Assembly: GCA_028280195.1 (NCBI GenBank) | Contig: JANQMH010000034.1 | Span: 16,208 to 80,207, forward strand | Direction of reading: 5' to 3' | DNA length: 64,000 nt | Origin: Exilibacterium sp. | Lineage (GTDB): Bacteria > Pseudomonadota > Gammaproteobacteria > Pseudomonadales > Cellvibrionaceae | Shown: positions 1-10,183 of the stretch, one piece after another | Layout of the letters: each line of letters opens with the position of its first letter | Position numbering within the stretch: the first letter of the stretch is position 1 | Notes under the pieces: generated by a model | The model's database searches: none | What the model was told of the DNA's origin: nothing | The model's input: the letters and a program-made list of their open reading frames with translations, nothing else | Made by a program: the position numbers and the translations under genes

Positions 1-2
1 AA

Positions 3-1232
3 GCCTTCGATCTCGGGGGTGGCACCGCGTCCTGGGCGGCGGGCATCCAGTATCGCGATGAGACGCTCGAGGTGCGCTATAACGATCTGGGCGATATTGA
101 CTTGAACCCCGGCGTCATCACGCCCGACGGCGACCGGCCCGGCATCTTTGCGTTTTTACGCGGCGGCGAGGAGGGCGATTTCGATCAGGATACGCTGGCG
201 GTGTTCGGCGAGCTGCAATTACCCCTGATCGATAATCTGGACGTACAGCTGGCTCTGCGTTACGAAGATTACAGTGGTGATATCGGCAGCAGCCTCGATC
301 CGAAAGTCGCGCTGCGCTGGCGCATCAGCGACGCTGTTGCCTTGCGGTCTTCGATCAGCACCACTTTCAAGGCCCCCTCGTTAAACCAGACTGCGCTGGA
401 CTCCACTACACTGGAGTTTATCGGGCGGGACCTGGCGTTCAAGGCGGTGGACCGTGTCGGCAATCCCGATCTCGACCCCGAAGAGGCGACTACCTTTAAC
501 CTCGGCCTGATCCTGACGCCCACTGAAGGCCTGGAACTGTCGGCGGACTACTGGGCCTTTGATTTCAGCGATCCGGTTGTCAGAGAAGATCCCAATGCCC
601 TGGTGGTGCAGGCATCGCAGTCCGGTGATCCCTGTCTGTCGGCGCAGATCTCCTGTGACGGCGGCGGCAATATCGCCAGGATTACCACCAACTATGTCAA
701 TGGGCCCGATATTGAAACATCCGGCATCGATTTCAGCGGTCGCTACGATTTCTCGGCGTTCACCGGGCTGATGACACTTGGCTTCGATGCCACCTGGATC
801 AACGAGTACGACGTGGATGCCTTTTTAGGCGCCGAGTCCTTCGATGCGGTCGGCAGCCTCAATGCCAACTCGTTTGTACGCCCGTTGCAGGAGTGGAAAG
901 CCAATTACTTCATTAATTTCAGCGCCGGTGGCCACAATATCAGGCTGGTTGGGCATTTCATTGATGAATACACTGACAATGCCACCGAGTTGCTGCGCGG
1001 TTCCACCCTGGAGGCATTTATCGAAGAGAACGATATCGACAGTCACAACACCTTTGATCTTCACTATAACTTCACATTCAACCAGGAAAGCACGACCTTG
1101 TCGGCCTCGGTGATCAACCTCAGCGATGAAGATCCGCCCGCTGTACGTGGAGATTTGCGCTACGACCCCTCAACCCACAACCCCTTTGGCCAGATGATCA
1201 AAGTGGGTTTCAGGCACAGGTTCGCCTTCTAG
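3..1232 (+). CDS. TonB-dependent outer-membrane receptor, C-terminal part (5' end outside window)
   Basis: The reading frame is open from base 3, so this is the C-terminal part of a longer gene and has no true start in the window. The visible ~409 residues are rich in alternating polar/hydrophobic strands and end in a terminal Phe (RHRFAF), as in outer-membrane beta-barrels recognised by BAM. Family-typical pieces are visible: FKAPSLNQ, then NPDLDPEEATTFNLG, and near the end LSDEDPPAVRGD. The plug domain is missing because of the window edge. The likely role is TonB-energised import of an unknown ligand; the sequence does not show which one. It is followed by a perfect inverted repeat and a non-coding gap. 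Confidence 0.88.
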   Translation, partial: AFDLGGGTASWAAGIQYRDETLEVRYNDLGDIDLNPGVITPDGDRPGIFAFLRGGEEGDFDQDTLAVFGELQLPLIDNLDVQLALRYEDYSGDIGSSLDPKVALRWRISDAVALRSSISTTFKAPSLNQTALDSTTLEFIGRDLAFKAVDRVGNPDLDPEEATTFNLGLILTPTEGLELSADYWAFDFSDPVVREDPNALVVQASQSGDPCLSAQISCDGGGNIARITTNYVNGPDIETSGIDFSGRYDFSAFTGLMTLGFDATWINEYDVDAFLGAESFDAVGSLNANSFVRPLQEWKANYFINFSAGGHNIRLVGHFIDEYTDNATELLRGSTLEAFIEENDIDSHNTFDLHYNFTFNQESTTLSASVINLSDEDPPAVRGDLRYDPSTHNPFGQMIKVGFRHRFAF

Positions 1233-1649
1233 CGGCTGCAGCGTCCGGGGCCGCCGCTCGGGGGCGGTCCGGTCATCGTTCACCGGCGGTAAAAATGCTT
1301 TCAGGCACCAATTTGGTGCCTGAATGGCCCGCCCGAGCCAGCTGCCCCGCTGTGCCCTTGACTGCAGCGGAGCGCGCAGTCAGGCCTTATTTTCCCATAC
1401 GCCATTAGTAGTATTTATCGCCACAGTGGTGTCGATTATACTTGCTGGTCCAGGTATAGCTGCCAGTTCGGCACGTCAATAGCACGCAGCGAGAGCGGCT
1501 GTCAGCCGCTCGTATAACAATAACCGGCCATTGGACCCTTGGGCCATGGTTAGGCCGTTGATAGGCCTTGAGAGTGGGTAACCGGCTTTACCGCCACCGG
1601 CAGATGCGGCGGCGCTAGGGCCATCATGATTAGCATTTGGAGTCTGAAT
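1233..1649. other. Intergenic region between receptor and thiolase
   Basis: No convincing gene lies here. It holds a perfect 12-bp inverted repeat at 1300-1324 (separate entry) and an 8-bp perfect inverted repeat with a 3-base loop at 1493-1511 (GAGCGGCT / AGCCGCTC). A GC-rich run just after the receptor stop (1240-1275) could also fold. The promoter of the thiolase must lie in the last 150 bases, but no good consensus is visible. Confidence 0.5.
1300..1324. repeat. Perfect 12-bp palindrome after the receptor gene
   Basis: TTCAGGCACCAA and its exact reverse complement TTGGTGCCTGAA are separated by a single T. It could be the stem of a terminator for the receptor transcript, though no T-run follows, or a regulator operator. 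With a one-base centre it is more like a DNA-binding site than a classical hairpin. Confidence 0.5.
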
Positions 1650-2828
1650 ATGACTGACGCAATTGTAATTGTAGGTATTGCCCGCACCGCGATGGGCGGT
1701 ATGCAGGGGGATCTGAGTGCCGTGAATGCGCCGCAGCTGGGCGCCGCCGCCATCAAAGGCGCACTGGAAAATGCCGGTGTCGAGTCCAGAGACGTGGACG
1801 AGGTCTTAATGGGCTGCGTACTGCCTGCCGCCACCGGCCAGGCGCCGGCGCGCCAGGCTGCTCTGGGGGCCGGTCTGCCCTCCGGCGTGCCCTGTACCAC
1901 TGTCAATAAAGTCTGCGGTTCCGGTATGAAAACCGTGATGATGGCCCGCGAAACCCTGCTGCTCGGCAACGCCGATATCGTGGTTGCCGGCGGTATGGAG
2001 AGTATGAGCAATGCGCCCTATATGCTGCCGAAGGCCAGGGCCGGCTACCGCCTCGGCCATGGCGAAGTTCTCGATCATATGTTTACCGACGGCCTGCAGG
2101 ATGCTTATGAAGGTAATCTGATGGGCAGTTTTGCCGAGGCGACCGCGCAAAAATACCAGTTTAGCCGCGAGTCGCAGGACGACTACGCTATCGAGTCACT
2201 GGCGCGGGCCAATGCCGCGATCGAAGCCGGCAAGTTCAAGCGCGAGATTGCGCCGGTGGTGGTCAAAACCCGCAAGGGCGAGATAACGGTGGAAACCGAT
2301 GAGCAGCCCGGCAATGCGCGACCGGAGAAAATTCCCCAGTTAAAGCCGGCCTTTGCCAAAGACGGCACCGTCACCGCGGCCAATTCCAGCTCGATCTCCG
2401 ATGGCGCCGCGGCGCTGGTAATGATGCGCGAGTCCGAGGCGCAGAAGTGCGGCCTCAAGCCGCTGGCGGTTATCCGCGGCCAGGCCCAGCACGCCCACGA
2501 GCCGCAGTGGTTTACCACGGCGCCGGTCGGCGCCATGCAGAAGCTGCTGCAACAGGTCAGCTGGACGGTCAACGATGTCGACCTGTTCGAAATCAATGAA
2601 GCCTTTGCCACCGTGACCATGGCGGCCATGAAGGATCTGGATATTCCCCACGACAAGGTCAACGTGCACGGCGGCGCCTGTGCGCTGGGCCATCCCCTGG
2701 GTGCCTCCGGTGCGCGTATCCTGGTGACCCTGCTGGCGGCGCTGGAGACCTACGATAAAAAGACCGGTATTGCCAGTCTGTGTATCGGCGGCGGCGAAGC
2801 TACGGCGGTGGCTATCGAAAGGCTTTGA
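1650..2828 (+). CDS. Thiolase (acetyl-CoA C-acyltransferase family)
   Basis: A 392-residue thiolase, the normal length. It catalyses reversible Claisen condensation or thiolysis of acyl-CoAs in fatty-acid, acetoacetyl-CoA or PHB metabolism; which of these cannot be read from the sequence. The nucleophile Cys89 lies in NKVCGSGMK. NEAFA and the C-terminal CALGHPLGASGARI carry the other active-site His/Cys, and a GGGEATA ending is typical. An upstream in-frame ATG at 1626 exists, but ATG 1650 has GGAG about 8 bases upstream and gives the family-standard MTDAIVIVG N-terminus. The gene stands alone and converges with dolP. Confidence 0.9.
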   Translation: MTDAIVIVGIARTAMGGMQGDLSAVNAPQLGAAAIKGALENAGVESRDVDEVLMGCVLPAATGQAPARQAALGAGLPSGVPCTTVNKVCGSGMKTVMMARETLLLGNADIVVAGGMESMSNAPYMLPKARAGYRLGHGEVLDHMFTDGLQDAYEGNLMGSFAEATAQKYQFSRESQDDYAIESLARANAAIEAGKFKREIAPVVVKTRKGEITVETDEQPGNARPEKIPQLKPAFAKDGTVTAANSSSISDGAAALVMMRESEAQKCGLKPLAVIRGQAQHAHEPQWFTTAPVGAMQKLLQQVSWTVNDVDLFEINEAFATVTMAAMKDLDIPHDKVNVHGGACALGHPLGASGARILVTLLAALETYDKKTGIASLCIGGGEATAVAIERL

Positions 2829-2866
2829 TGTAGTTGCTGGTCGCTAGTGTCAACAGGCCCTAGTGG

Positions 2867-3441
2867 TTAGTTGATGTATTCGATTGCTTTTACTACTTTT
2901 TGGACGCCGCCGGTGGAGCGCGCTACCTCCGCCGCGCGGTCGGCCTCCGCTTGTGATAGCAGCCCCATTAGAAATACGGTGCCGTTTTCGGTAACCACCT
3001 TGACGCGGCTGGCGTTGACGTCGCGGTGTGTCATCAGCTTGGTCTTGACCTTTGTCGTCAGCCAGCTGTCGTTGGTACGCGCCAGCAGCGAGAGTCTTCC
3101 CTGTACCTGCAGTTCGTTGTATACCTGTCTGACTTTGGGCACTTTCGCCACCGTGTCGCTGGCCAGCTGGCGCAGCTCGGGCGATGACACCTGGCCGGTC
3201 AGCAGCACCACACCGTTGTAGCTGGTGACGTTGATGTGGGCCCTTTCCAGCGAGGCGTGCGCCTTTTTGATATTCACCGCAGCGATGGTTTCCAGCCGCT
3301 GGTCATCGATGTAGGTACCGAAAGTGCGCTTGCCCGGGTTGGGTTTGATCGGCCCGTCCGAGGTGGCATTGATCACTGAAACGCAGCCGCCGGCGATCAG
3401 GCAGGTGGTGACTATTCCCAGCGTAAAAAGCGTTTTCAACA

Positions 3442-3442
<1 letters not shown>
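2867..3442 (-). CDS. dolP: DolP-like outer-membrane lipoprotein with two BON domains
   Basis: A 191-residue lipoprotein. The signal peptide ends in the lipobox LIAGGC, with Cys20 as the expected lipidation site. Two BON domains follow (about 45-115 and 125-190), each with the Gly-hydrophobic pattern (GVVLLTGQV, GTVFLMGLL). In E. coli DolP (YraP) binds anionic phospholipid at the division site and supports outer-membrane integrity and BAM function. It is the last gene of lpoA-yraN-diaA-dolP, the same order as in E. coli. Its start codon meets the diaA stop at base 3442, so translation is probably coupled. Confidence 0.9.
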
Positions 3443-4056
<614 letters not shown>

Positions 4057-4458
4057 TCAACCATAGGCACTGAATGCGTCCTGCAGCCATTGCGTCTTTA
4101 CCGCCGCCTCAGTCTGGCCGTCAATGCCATCGCCGCTTGCGCGATCCATTGCCAGCACATCGAAGCGGCAGCTGACTTTTTCCGTCAGGCCCTCGCTTTG
4201 CAGATAGTACTTGGCGGCGCGAATGATTTTTTGCTGCTTTCTGGGGGTGACCGTTTCTGCCGCGGTGCCGTAGTCCGGATTGTCGCGGAAGCGTACCTCG
4301 ACAAAAACCAGTGTATCCCCGTCGCGCATAATTAAATCAATTTCGCCCATTTTGCAACGGTAGTTTTGCTTTACAGTGAGCAGGCCGCGTGCGCTGAGGT
4401 ATCGCTGGGCCTGCCGTTCGGCCCGGTCACCGCGGGTTTTGCCGGCTTCAGTTGACAT
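4057..4458 (-). CDS. yraN: YraN/UPF0102 nuclease-fold protein
   Basis: A 133-residue protein of the UPF0102 family, which has a restriction-endonuclease-like fold; its biological role is not settled. The conserved core is visible: GDRAERQAQRYL, then MGEIDLIMRDGDTLVFVEVR with the Asp/Glu-x-Lys/Arg type acidic residues, then TPRKQQKIIRAA. The longer frame to 4563 runs inside lpoA and its extra residues look like out-of-frame lpoA, so ATG 4458 is chosen. The start overlaps the lpoA stop by 11 bases, which suggests coupling in the lpoA-yraN-diaA-dolP operon. Confidence 0.9.
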   Translation of the reverse strand: MSTEAGKTRGDRAERQAQRYLSARGLLTVKQNYRCKMGEIDLIMRDGDTLVFVEVRFRDNPDYGTAAETVTPRKQQKIIRAAKYYLQSEGLTEKVSCRFDVLAMDRASGDGIDGQTEAAVKTQWLQDAFSAYG

Positions 4459-6295
4459 AACTCCCCGACACCACCACCGGCAACGGCCGTGCCAGCCCTC
4501 TGCGCATCTGCGCCCAGACCTGCTCGCGCTCGATCTTTTTGTTGGCCAGCAGTCGCAGCGCACCGGTGGCGCCGTAGAAGCGTGCCTGCGGCACCTGGTC
4601 GAGTTGTTTCAGGCGCGGGTACAGGCGGTAGGCGTCCACGCCCATGGCATAGAGGTTGTGAAACGCCGGTGCCGGCCTGGCGGTTTCGGTGACCGAGCGC
4701 TTTTCCGCACTCTGTGTCTCGAACACCCAGGGCAGGGTGCTGAACTTGATACCCTCCAGATCGCCGTCGCTTTTTTTGTCGGCCACACCGCTGTAGATAT
4801 GGCTGGTGGCGTAAACCGGCAGATCGCCGGCAAAGTAGTAGGCCAGGGTCGGCTTCAGCTGGCGTGCTTCCGGTGGATTGGCAATCAGGAAGATCATATC
4901 GATATCGCGCCGCCGGCGCTCCTCGAACTCCAGCGGCACACCCACGCCCAGGCGCTGGCGCAGGCGCCGGGCGCGCTGGCTGCTGTGCTCGACATGCAGG
5001 GCGTTCTTGATCACCTGGGCGTAGCTGGCCTGGTTGGCAAAGCGGCTGTCTTCCACCACTGCGCCGCCGAGGTTTTGCCACTCGTCGTAGAATGCCCGGG
5101 CGCCGCGGTCTCCCAGCGGGCTGGCGGGGCCGAGAATCATGGCCTGGCGGTGCCCTTCGAGCCAGGCGCGGCGCGCCGCCTGGCGGGCCTCGTCTTCGAT
5201 GGCCAGACCGAACTGGTAGAGCCCGGCGGCGAACAGGCCGTCCGATTCGATATTGTTCATCGCCAGGGTCGGCACCGGCAGCGCCTCGCGCTGATTGAGC
5301 ACGGTGAGGTTGTCTTTGACCAGGGGGCCGACGATCATTTCCGCGCCGTCGGCCACGGCGCGGTCGTAAACACTGTTGATGTCCTCCTCGCTGGTATCGT
5401 ACAGGCGCACTATCGGGATGCTGCCGCGGTGCTGGTAGGCCTGATAGTAGGCGGCGAAGAAGCCGTTGCGAATGGCCTTGCCGGCCTTGGCCCATTTGCC
5501 CTGGGAGGGCAGCAGCAGCGCGATCTGCGCCGGGCGCTCCTCGACCAGCTGCCGCAGCAGCTGCAGGTCGTTGGGCAGGCGCAGGCTGGCCGGGTGCTCC
5601 GGCCACAGTGCAATCCACTGGTCCACTTTGGTGAGCTGGCGCTCGAGGTCGGTCTGGTTGTTCTTGCTGAGCGCGGCCAGGTTGTACCAGCCTTTCAGCA
5701 GCGGGTCGGGTTCCGAGCGGCTGAGGTATTGCAGCTGCTGCATCGGCAGGGTCATCAGGGTCTGCCAGATGGCGTCCTGGTTGCTGTCACCGGCCTCGGT
5801 TTCCAGCAGCAGGTCGGCCAGCTCCAGGCGCTCGCGCACGCTGGCGGTAGCCTCGCCGAGCAGGGCAAACAGCTCGGCGCGCCGCTGCCGCAGCTCTGTG
5901 GCCGCCTCGGCCTCCAGGGTCGGCCACAGCTGTTCCAGGCGCTGGCTTTTGAGAATGCGCTGGGCCAGAAAGTAGGCGTCGTCGGCCATGGCGATGGCGC
6001 TGAACAGGCGGGTGTAGGTGACAAACTCCGCATCGCTGAGCACCGCGGCGTCGATGGAGGCCAGCAGGTTGCGCGCCCAGTCGCTGTCGCCCTGCTGGTA
6101 GAGCAGGGCGGCGGTGCGCAGGTATATCTGTTCTTTTTGCGGGGAGGCGCTGGCCTGCGCCTGCTCCAGCATCTGCTGTATCTGTTGCAGATCAACGGCA
6201 GGGGGGGGCTGCTGCGAACCCGGCTGCTGCGGGCTGGTGCCACAGCCGCTTATAATGATCGCCAGGCACAGCGCGACGGCCGGCAGTTGTTTCAT
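4448..6295 (-). CDS. lpoA: LpoA, outer-membrane lipoprotein activator of PBP1A
   Basis: A 615-residue lipoprotein with signal peptide and lipobox ISGCG (Cys18). The N-terminal third is helical and TPR-like with many Leu/Ala/Gln. The C-terminal part, about 255-600, resembles periplasmic binding proteins (IALLLPSQGKWAKAGKAIRNG, later EMIVGPLVKDNL and VDAYRLYPRL). In E. coli LpoA reaches through the peptidoglycan to stimulate PBP1A. The gene is first in its operon and divergent from rsmI, the arrangement also found in E. coli, which supports the name strongly. Confidence 0.92.
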   Translation of the reverse strand: MKQLPAVALCLAIIISGCGTSPQQPGSQQPPPAVDLQQIQQMLEQAQASASPQKEQIYLRTAALLYQQGDSDWARNLLASIDAAVLSDAEFVTYTRLFSAIAMADDAYFLAQRILKSQRLEQLWPTLEAEAATELRQRRAELFALLGEATASVRERLELADLLLETEAGDSNQDAIWQTLMTLPMQQLQYLSRSEPDPLLKGWYNLAALSKNNQTDLERQLTKVDQWIALWPEHPASLRLPNDLQLLRQLVEERPAQIALLLPSQGKWAKAGKAIRNGFFAAYYQAYQHRGSIPIVRLYDTSEEDINSVYDRAVADGAEMIVGPLVKDNLTVLNQREALPVPTLAMNNIESDGLFAAGLYQFGLAIEDEARQAARRAWLEGHRQAMILGPASPLGDRGARAFYDEWQNLGGAVVEDSRFANQASYAQVIKNALHVEHSSQRARRLRQRLGVGVPLEFEERRRRDIDMIFLIANPPEARQLKPTLAYYFAGDLPVYATSHIYSGVADKKSDGDLEGIKFSTLPWVFETQSAEKRSVTETARPAPAFHNLYAMGVDAYRLYPRLKQLDQVPQARFYGATGALRLLANKKIEREQVWAQMRRGLARPLPVVVSGSYVN

Positions 6296-6375
6296 GGTTG
6301 GGTAATCTCCTGAACCTGCTTTTAATGTCGCCGATCTGTGGTTTTCGATCTTCAGTCTCCGGCAAGGTTCTGTCT

Positions 6376-7227
6376 ATGGCCAATACAAACCTGAACACCG
6401 CGACGCTTTATGTGGTGGCGACACCCATAGGCAATTTGGCCGATATGGTACCGCGAGCGGTGGAAACTCTTCAAACGGTAGATATCATCGCCGCAGAGGA
6501 TACCCGTCACAGCGCCCGCCTGCTGGAACATTTTCACATAACCACGCCCATGCTGGCCTATCACGATCACAGCGACGAGCGGCAGCTGCAGCGGCTGGTA
6601 GAGCGCCTGCTCAGCGGCCAGCGAGTGGCGCTGATTGCCGATGCCGGCACGCCGCTGGTTTCCGACCCCGGCTTCCGGCTGGTGCGGGCGGCGCGCCGGG
6701 CGGGTATCGCGGTAGTGCCGATTCCCGGGCCCTGTGCGCTGATAGCGGCGCTGAGCGCGGCGGGCCTGCCCTCGGACCGCTTTGCCTTCGAGGGCTTTTT
6801 ACCGGCCAGGGCCGGGCAGCGGCGCGGGCGCCTGGAGACCCTGGCGGCTGAGGACAGGACACTGATTTTCTACGAGGCGCCGCATCGGCTGGCGGCCTGC
6901 CTCGACGATATGGCAGCGGTGTTCGGCGGCGGGCGCGAGGCAGTGCTGGCGCGCGAGCTGACCAAGGCCTATGAAACCATTCGCGCCGGCAGCCTGCGCG
7001 AGCTGCAGCAGTTTGTCGGCGCCGACGGCAATCAGCAGCGCGGTGAAATCGTGCTGCTGGTGCGCGCGGCAGCGGGCGCTGAGCGGCAGGTGAGCGCGGA
7101 GACGGAACGGGTGATGGGGGTGTTGCTGGCGGAGCTTTCGGTCAGGCAGGCGGCGAGTCTGGGCGCGAAAATAACCGGGGTTAAAAAGAATTTACTTTAC
7201 CAGTGGGCGCTGGGGCGGTCGGGCTAG
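6376..7227 (+). CDS. rsmI: 16S rRNA 2'-O-methyltransferase RsmI
   Basis: A 283-residue tetrapyrrole-methylase-fold enzyme that 2'-O-methylates C1402 of 16S rRNA using SAM. Visible signatures are VVATPIGNLADMVPRAVETL at the N-terminus, AAEDTRHSARLLEHF, IADAGTPLVSDPGFRLV, and IPGPCALIAALSAAGLPSD with FEGFLPA. The open frame extends to 6298, but the first 26 codons look non-coding, and ATG 6376 gives the family-standard N-terminus. Divergent from lpoA with about 80 bases between the start codons. Confidence 0.93.
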   Translation: MANTNLNTATLYVVATPIGNLADMVPRAVETLQTVDIIAAEDTRHSARLLEHFHITTPMLAYHDHSDERQLQRLVERLLSGQRVALIADAGTPLVSDPGFRLVRAARRAGIAVVPIPGPCALIAALSAAGLPSDRFAFEGFLPARAGQRRGRLETLAAEDRTLIFYEAPHRLAACLDDMAAVFGGGREAVLARELTKAYETIRAGSLRELQQFVGADGNQQRGEIVLLVRAAAGAERQVSAETERVMGVLLAELSVRQAASLGAKITGVKKNLLYQWALGRSG

Positions 7228-7243
7228 GCTGGTTACCGGCCTG

Positions 7244-9646
7244 TTAAAACCTGACCGTCCCCTGCAATGCCAGACTGCGCGGCCGATCGAAAAAAGCGTA
7301 GTAAACGGTGCCGGTGCCGCCGGTCAGGGTAGCCGACACCGGCGCGCTGTTGCCGAAAGACATCACTGCCTCGTCGGTGAGGTTATTGCCCACCAGCGCC
7401 AGTTCCCAGTCACCGCCGTTGCCGCTCAGCGCCAGGCGGATATTGACCTTGGTGTAGGACGATTGCCGCAGCCGCGGGTCGAGGGTCGGCGAAACCAGGT
7501 AGTCGTCGCTATAGATCAGATCCACGACAGTGTGCAGTTCCAGGCCGGCGCCGAGTGCATGCAGGTAGTCGGCGCTGAGGCCGGCCTGTATCTCGGGGGT
7601 AAACTCCCGGGTTTGCCCGGCCAGATCGCACAGCCCCGGGAACTCGGGGTTGTTGGGGGTCTGGCCGAAGTAGCACTGGGCGTTGGGAAAGCTGTCGTAT
7701 TCGAAATCCAGATAGGCCATCGCGCCGACCAGGGTCAGTTGATCGGAGGCCCGCCAGCGGCCGTCCAGTTCCAGGCCGTAAATCGAGGCGCCGCCGGCGT
7801 TGGTGACATTAAAACCCAGGGTGCCGTCGAACTGGCTGGTCTGCAGGTCGTCGAACTCGGTGAAAAAAAGCGCCGTATTGAATTCTGCCGCGCCCTCTGC
7901 CAGGGTAAACTTGCCACCCAGCTCCAGACTTTGCGCCCGCTCCTCCTGGTACTCGAACACGCCCTGCAGGTCGACGATGCCGCCCTGCAGGGCATTCACC
8001 ACACTGCTGTCGGGGTGGGCGTTGGAGCGCACATCGAAGCCGCCGGCCTTGAAGCCGGTGGTGTAGGTGGCATAGAGCATGGCGCTGTCGGCCCAGGCCG
8101 GCAGGGCGCTGTGGGCGACAATGTGCTGGTAGGTTAGCAGCGGGGTGAAAGCGGTCTCTGCACGGCTGTCTGCGATGCCGGCATAGGGCTCGATCTTAAA
8201 CAGCCCGTAGAGGGCGTTCAACAGGTCCGCCGGCGTGCCCAGCGGCACTTCGTCACCGCTGGCATCGACATGAAACTGACGCCTGGATGCGTCTTTTTCC
8301 TCGCGGGTGAAGCGCCCGCCGACAGTCAGCCGGTTGCCGTCATCGATATTCCAGGTCAGTTGGGCGAACAGCGCCCATAAGTCGCTGTCCTGGCTGAACT
8401 CGCGCCGCGTAGCGGTGCCGGCCAGCGCAGCGGCGGCACCGCCGGTGGCGCCCGCCAGCGCTGCCGGCAGCAGACTGTCGACGGGTATGTTAATGGAATC
8501 CTCGAAGTCCAGTTCGCTGGTTTGATAGAACAGGCCGGCGATATAGTCGAGTTTGGCATCCTCCGGTGACGTCAGGCGGATCTCCTGGCTGAACTGCTCG
8601 AAATCCTCCACCGTATCGGCCTCGAAAATCACGGCGCCGGTAAAATCGCAATCGCACAGTTCCTTATACGTATAGCCGTTATAGGCCGATACCAGCGTCA
8701 GGGTGCTGTCGCCGAGCTGGTGGTCGATGGTCAGGGTGAGATTGTCCGTATCGTTATCACTGCTATCGCCGTTGGACTGGCGGCGGAAATCCTGCCCGGT
8801 ATCGAGGCTGAAACTGCCGCCCGAAAGTTGGTTGAGCCTGCTGCTGTAGGCTATGCCGCCCGGCAGCTCAGTGGGCTTGACGGTTTCCATAAAGCGCCCG
8901 CGGGTATCGAACTCGCCGCTCTCGGCTTTCAGGCCCAGGCGCCAGTCGTCGCGGGGCTGCCAGTCCAGGCTGACTCTGGCAACCCGCTCCTGTTCATCCG
9001 ATTCGTCCCTGTCCAGGGTCGTATTGGTAAAATAGCCGTCGATCGAGCGCTCCATCAGTGCCAGGCGCGCCGACAGGCTCTCACTCAGCGGGCCCGACAA
9101 TACCAGGCGCAGGTCGCGCTCATCCTCTTGCGGCGCGTACAGAGCGGTCAGCTGGCCTTCGAATTCCGCGGTGGGTTTGGCCGTGGTCATACTGATGGCG
9201 CCGGCAATACTGTTTTTACCGAACAGAATACTCTGGGGGCCGCGCAGCACCTCGACCCGCTGCAGGTCCATAAACGGTGCCCGTGCCAGTTGCGCGCGGC
9301 CGTAGTAAACGCCGTCCACATACTGGCCCACCGATTGCTCGAAACCCTGATTGACACCGGAACTGATCCCGCGGATGGCGATCACCGTGCCGATGCCGGT
9401 CTGGTTCATGGTGAGATTGGGCACATAGGCGCTCATGGTCTCGAGATTGGTGATACCGGCGTCGCGCATTTTCTGCCCGGAAAGGGCATTGACCGAGATC
9501 GGCACATCCTGGATGCCCTGCTCGCGTTTCTGTGCCGTTACCACAACTTCTTCGAGCGCGCGCGTTTCCGCAGCATGGCCTACAGCGCCGTGCAGACTGA
9601 TGGCGGCAATTAACGGCGCTGCTGCCCGGCGGTAGGTCGATGTCAT
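7244..9646 (-). CDS. TonB-dependent outer-membrane receptor
   Basis: A complete 800-residue receptor. Signal peptide (positions ~1-28, ending GHAA), then a TonB-box/plug start LEEVVVTAQKREQGIQDVPI, the plug core GVYYGRAQLARAPFMDLQRV followed by EVLRGPQSILFGKNSIAGAI, a long beta-barrel, and a C-terminal Phe (LALQGTVRF). The FGKNSIAGAI variant of this loop is common in receptors of marine Cellvibrionales and sphingomonads. The substrate is unknown. The start is the internal ATG at 9646, with AAGGTG upstream, rather than the frame's first codon at 9685. It is convergent with rsmI and divergent from rnpB. Confidence 0.93.
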   Translation of the reverse strand: MTSTYRRAAAPLIAAISLHGAVGHAAETRALEEVVVTAQKREQGIQDVPISVNALSGQKMRDAGITNLETMSAYVPNLTMNQTGIGTVIAIRGISSGVNQGFEQSVGQYVDGVYYGRAQLARAPFMDLQRVEVLRGPQSILFGKNSIAGAISMTTAKPTAEFEGQLTALYAPQEDERDLRLVLSGPLSESLSARLALMERSIDGYFTNTTLDRDESDEQERVARVSLDWQPRDDWRLGLKAESGEFDTRGRFMETVKPTELPGGIAYSSRLNQLSGGSFSLDTGQDFRRQSNGDSSDNDTDNLTLTIDHQLGDSTLTLVSAYNGYTYKELCDCDFTGAVIFEADTVEDFEQFSQEIRLTSPEDAKLDYIAGLFYQTSELDFEDSINIPVDSLLPAALAGATGGAAAALAGTATRREFSQDSDLWALFAQLTWNIDDGNRLTVGGRFTREEKDASRRQFHVDASGDEVPLGTPADLLNALYGLFKIEPYAGIADSRAETAFTPLLTYQHIVAHSALPAWADSAMLYATYTTGFKAGGFDVRSNAHPDSSVVNALQGGIVDLQGVFEYQEERAQSLELGGKFTLAEGAAEFNTALFFTEFDDLQTSQFDGTLGFNVTNAGGASIYGLELDGRWRASDQLTLVGAMAYLDFEYDSFPNAQCYFGQTPNNPEFPGLCDLAGQTREFTPEIQAGLSADYLHALGAGLELHTVVDLIYSDDYLVSPTLDPRLRQSSYTKVNIRLALSGNGGDWELALVGNNLTDEAVMSFGNSAPVSATLTGGTGTVYYAFFDRPRSLALQGTVRF

Positions 9647-9801
9647 ATTGCACACCTTATTACTGGTCACGGGGATTTGCGCCAAATATATAGGAAAAGT
9701 AGTTGCAATTGCAGGGTTTGGCTAGCCTCCTGCAGAGCGGCCGGCACGACGCCGGGTTGTGGTTGCAGTTTCTGGCGGCAGGCGTTAAGGTCTCGCTGTC
9801 A

Positions 9802-10183
9802 GAGTCGGCCCGGCAGTCGCTCCGGCGTCAGCTGCGCCATTCTCTCGAGTGTGGCGCGGCGCGGTGGGGAGGAAAGTCCGGGCTCCGCAGGGCAGGGCGC
9901 CAGGTAATTCCTGGGGGGCGTGAGCCTACGGAAAGTGCAACAGAAAGTATACCGCCAGACCGCCTGCGGGAGGTCGGGTAAGGGTGAAAAGGTGCGGTAA
10001 GAGCGCACCGCGCAGCTGGTAACAGTCTGCGGCGATGGTAAACCCCGTCCGGAGCAAGACCAAATAGGAATCCATTGGCGTGGCCCGCGCCGGATTCGGG
10101 TAGGTTGCTAGAGGTGTGCGGTGACGCACATCCCAGATGAATGGCTGTCCACGACAGAACCCGGCTTACAGGCCGGCTCTGAC
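9802..10183 (+). ncRNA. rnpB: RNase P RNA (bacterial type A)
   Basis: The catalytic RNA of RNase P, which matures tRNA 5' ends. Terminal helix P1 is formed by GAGTCGGCC (9802-9810) and GGCCGGCTC (10171-10179). The universally conserved GAGGAAAGTCCGGGCTCC starts at about 9867. GGTAAGGGTGAAAAGGTGCGG and GTAAGAGCGCACC follow near 9975-10010, then the GGTAAACCCC region. The 3' conserved block GATGAATGGCTGTCC (~10136) leads into ACGACAGAACCCGGCTTA. Length and order fit gammaproteobacterial rnpB. Small open frames on the other strand across this gene are not real. Confidence 0.95.

Noticed and set aside
4376..6313. A 645-codon plus-strand open frame opposite lpoA
   Set aside because: Shadow of the real lpoA gene, which has a lipobox, family motifs and conserved neighbours.
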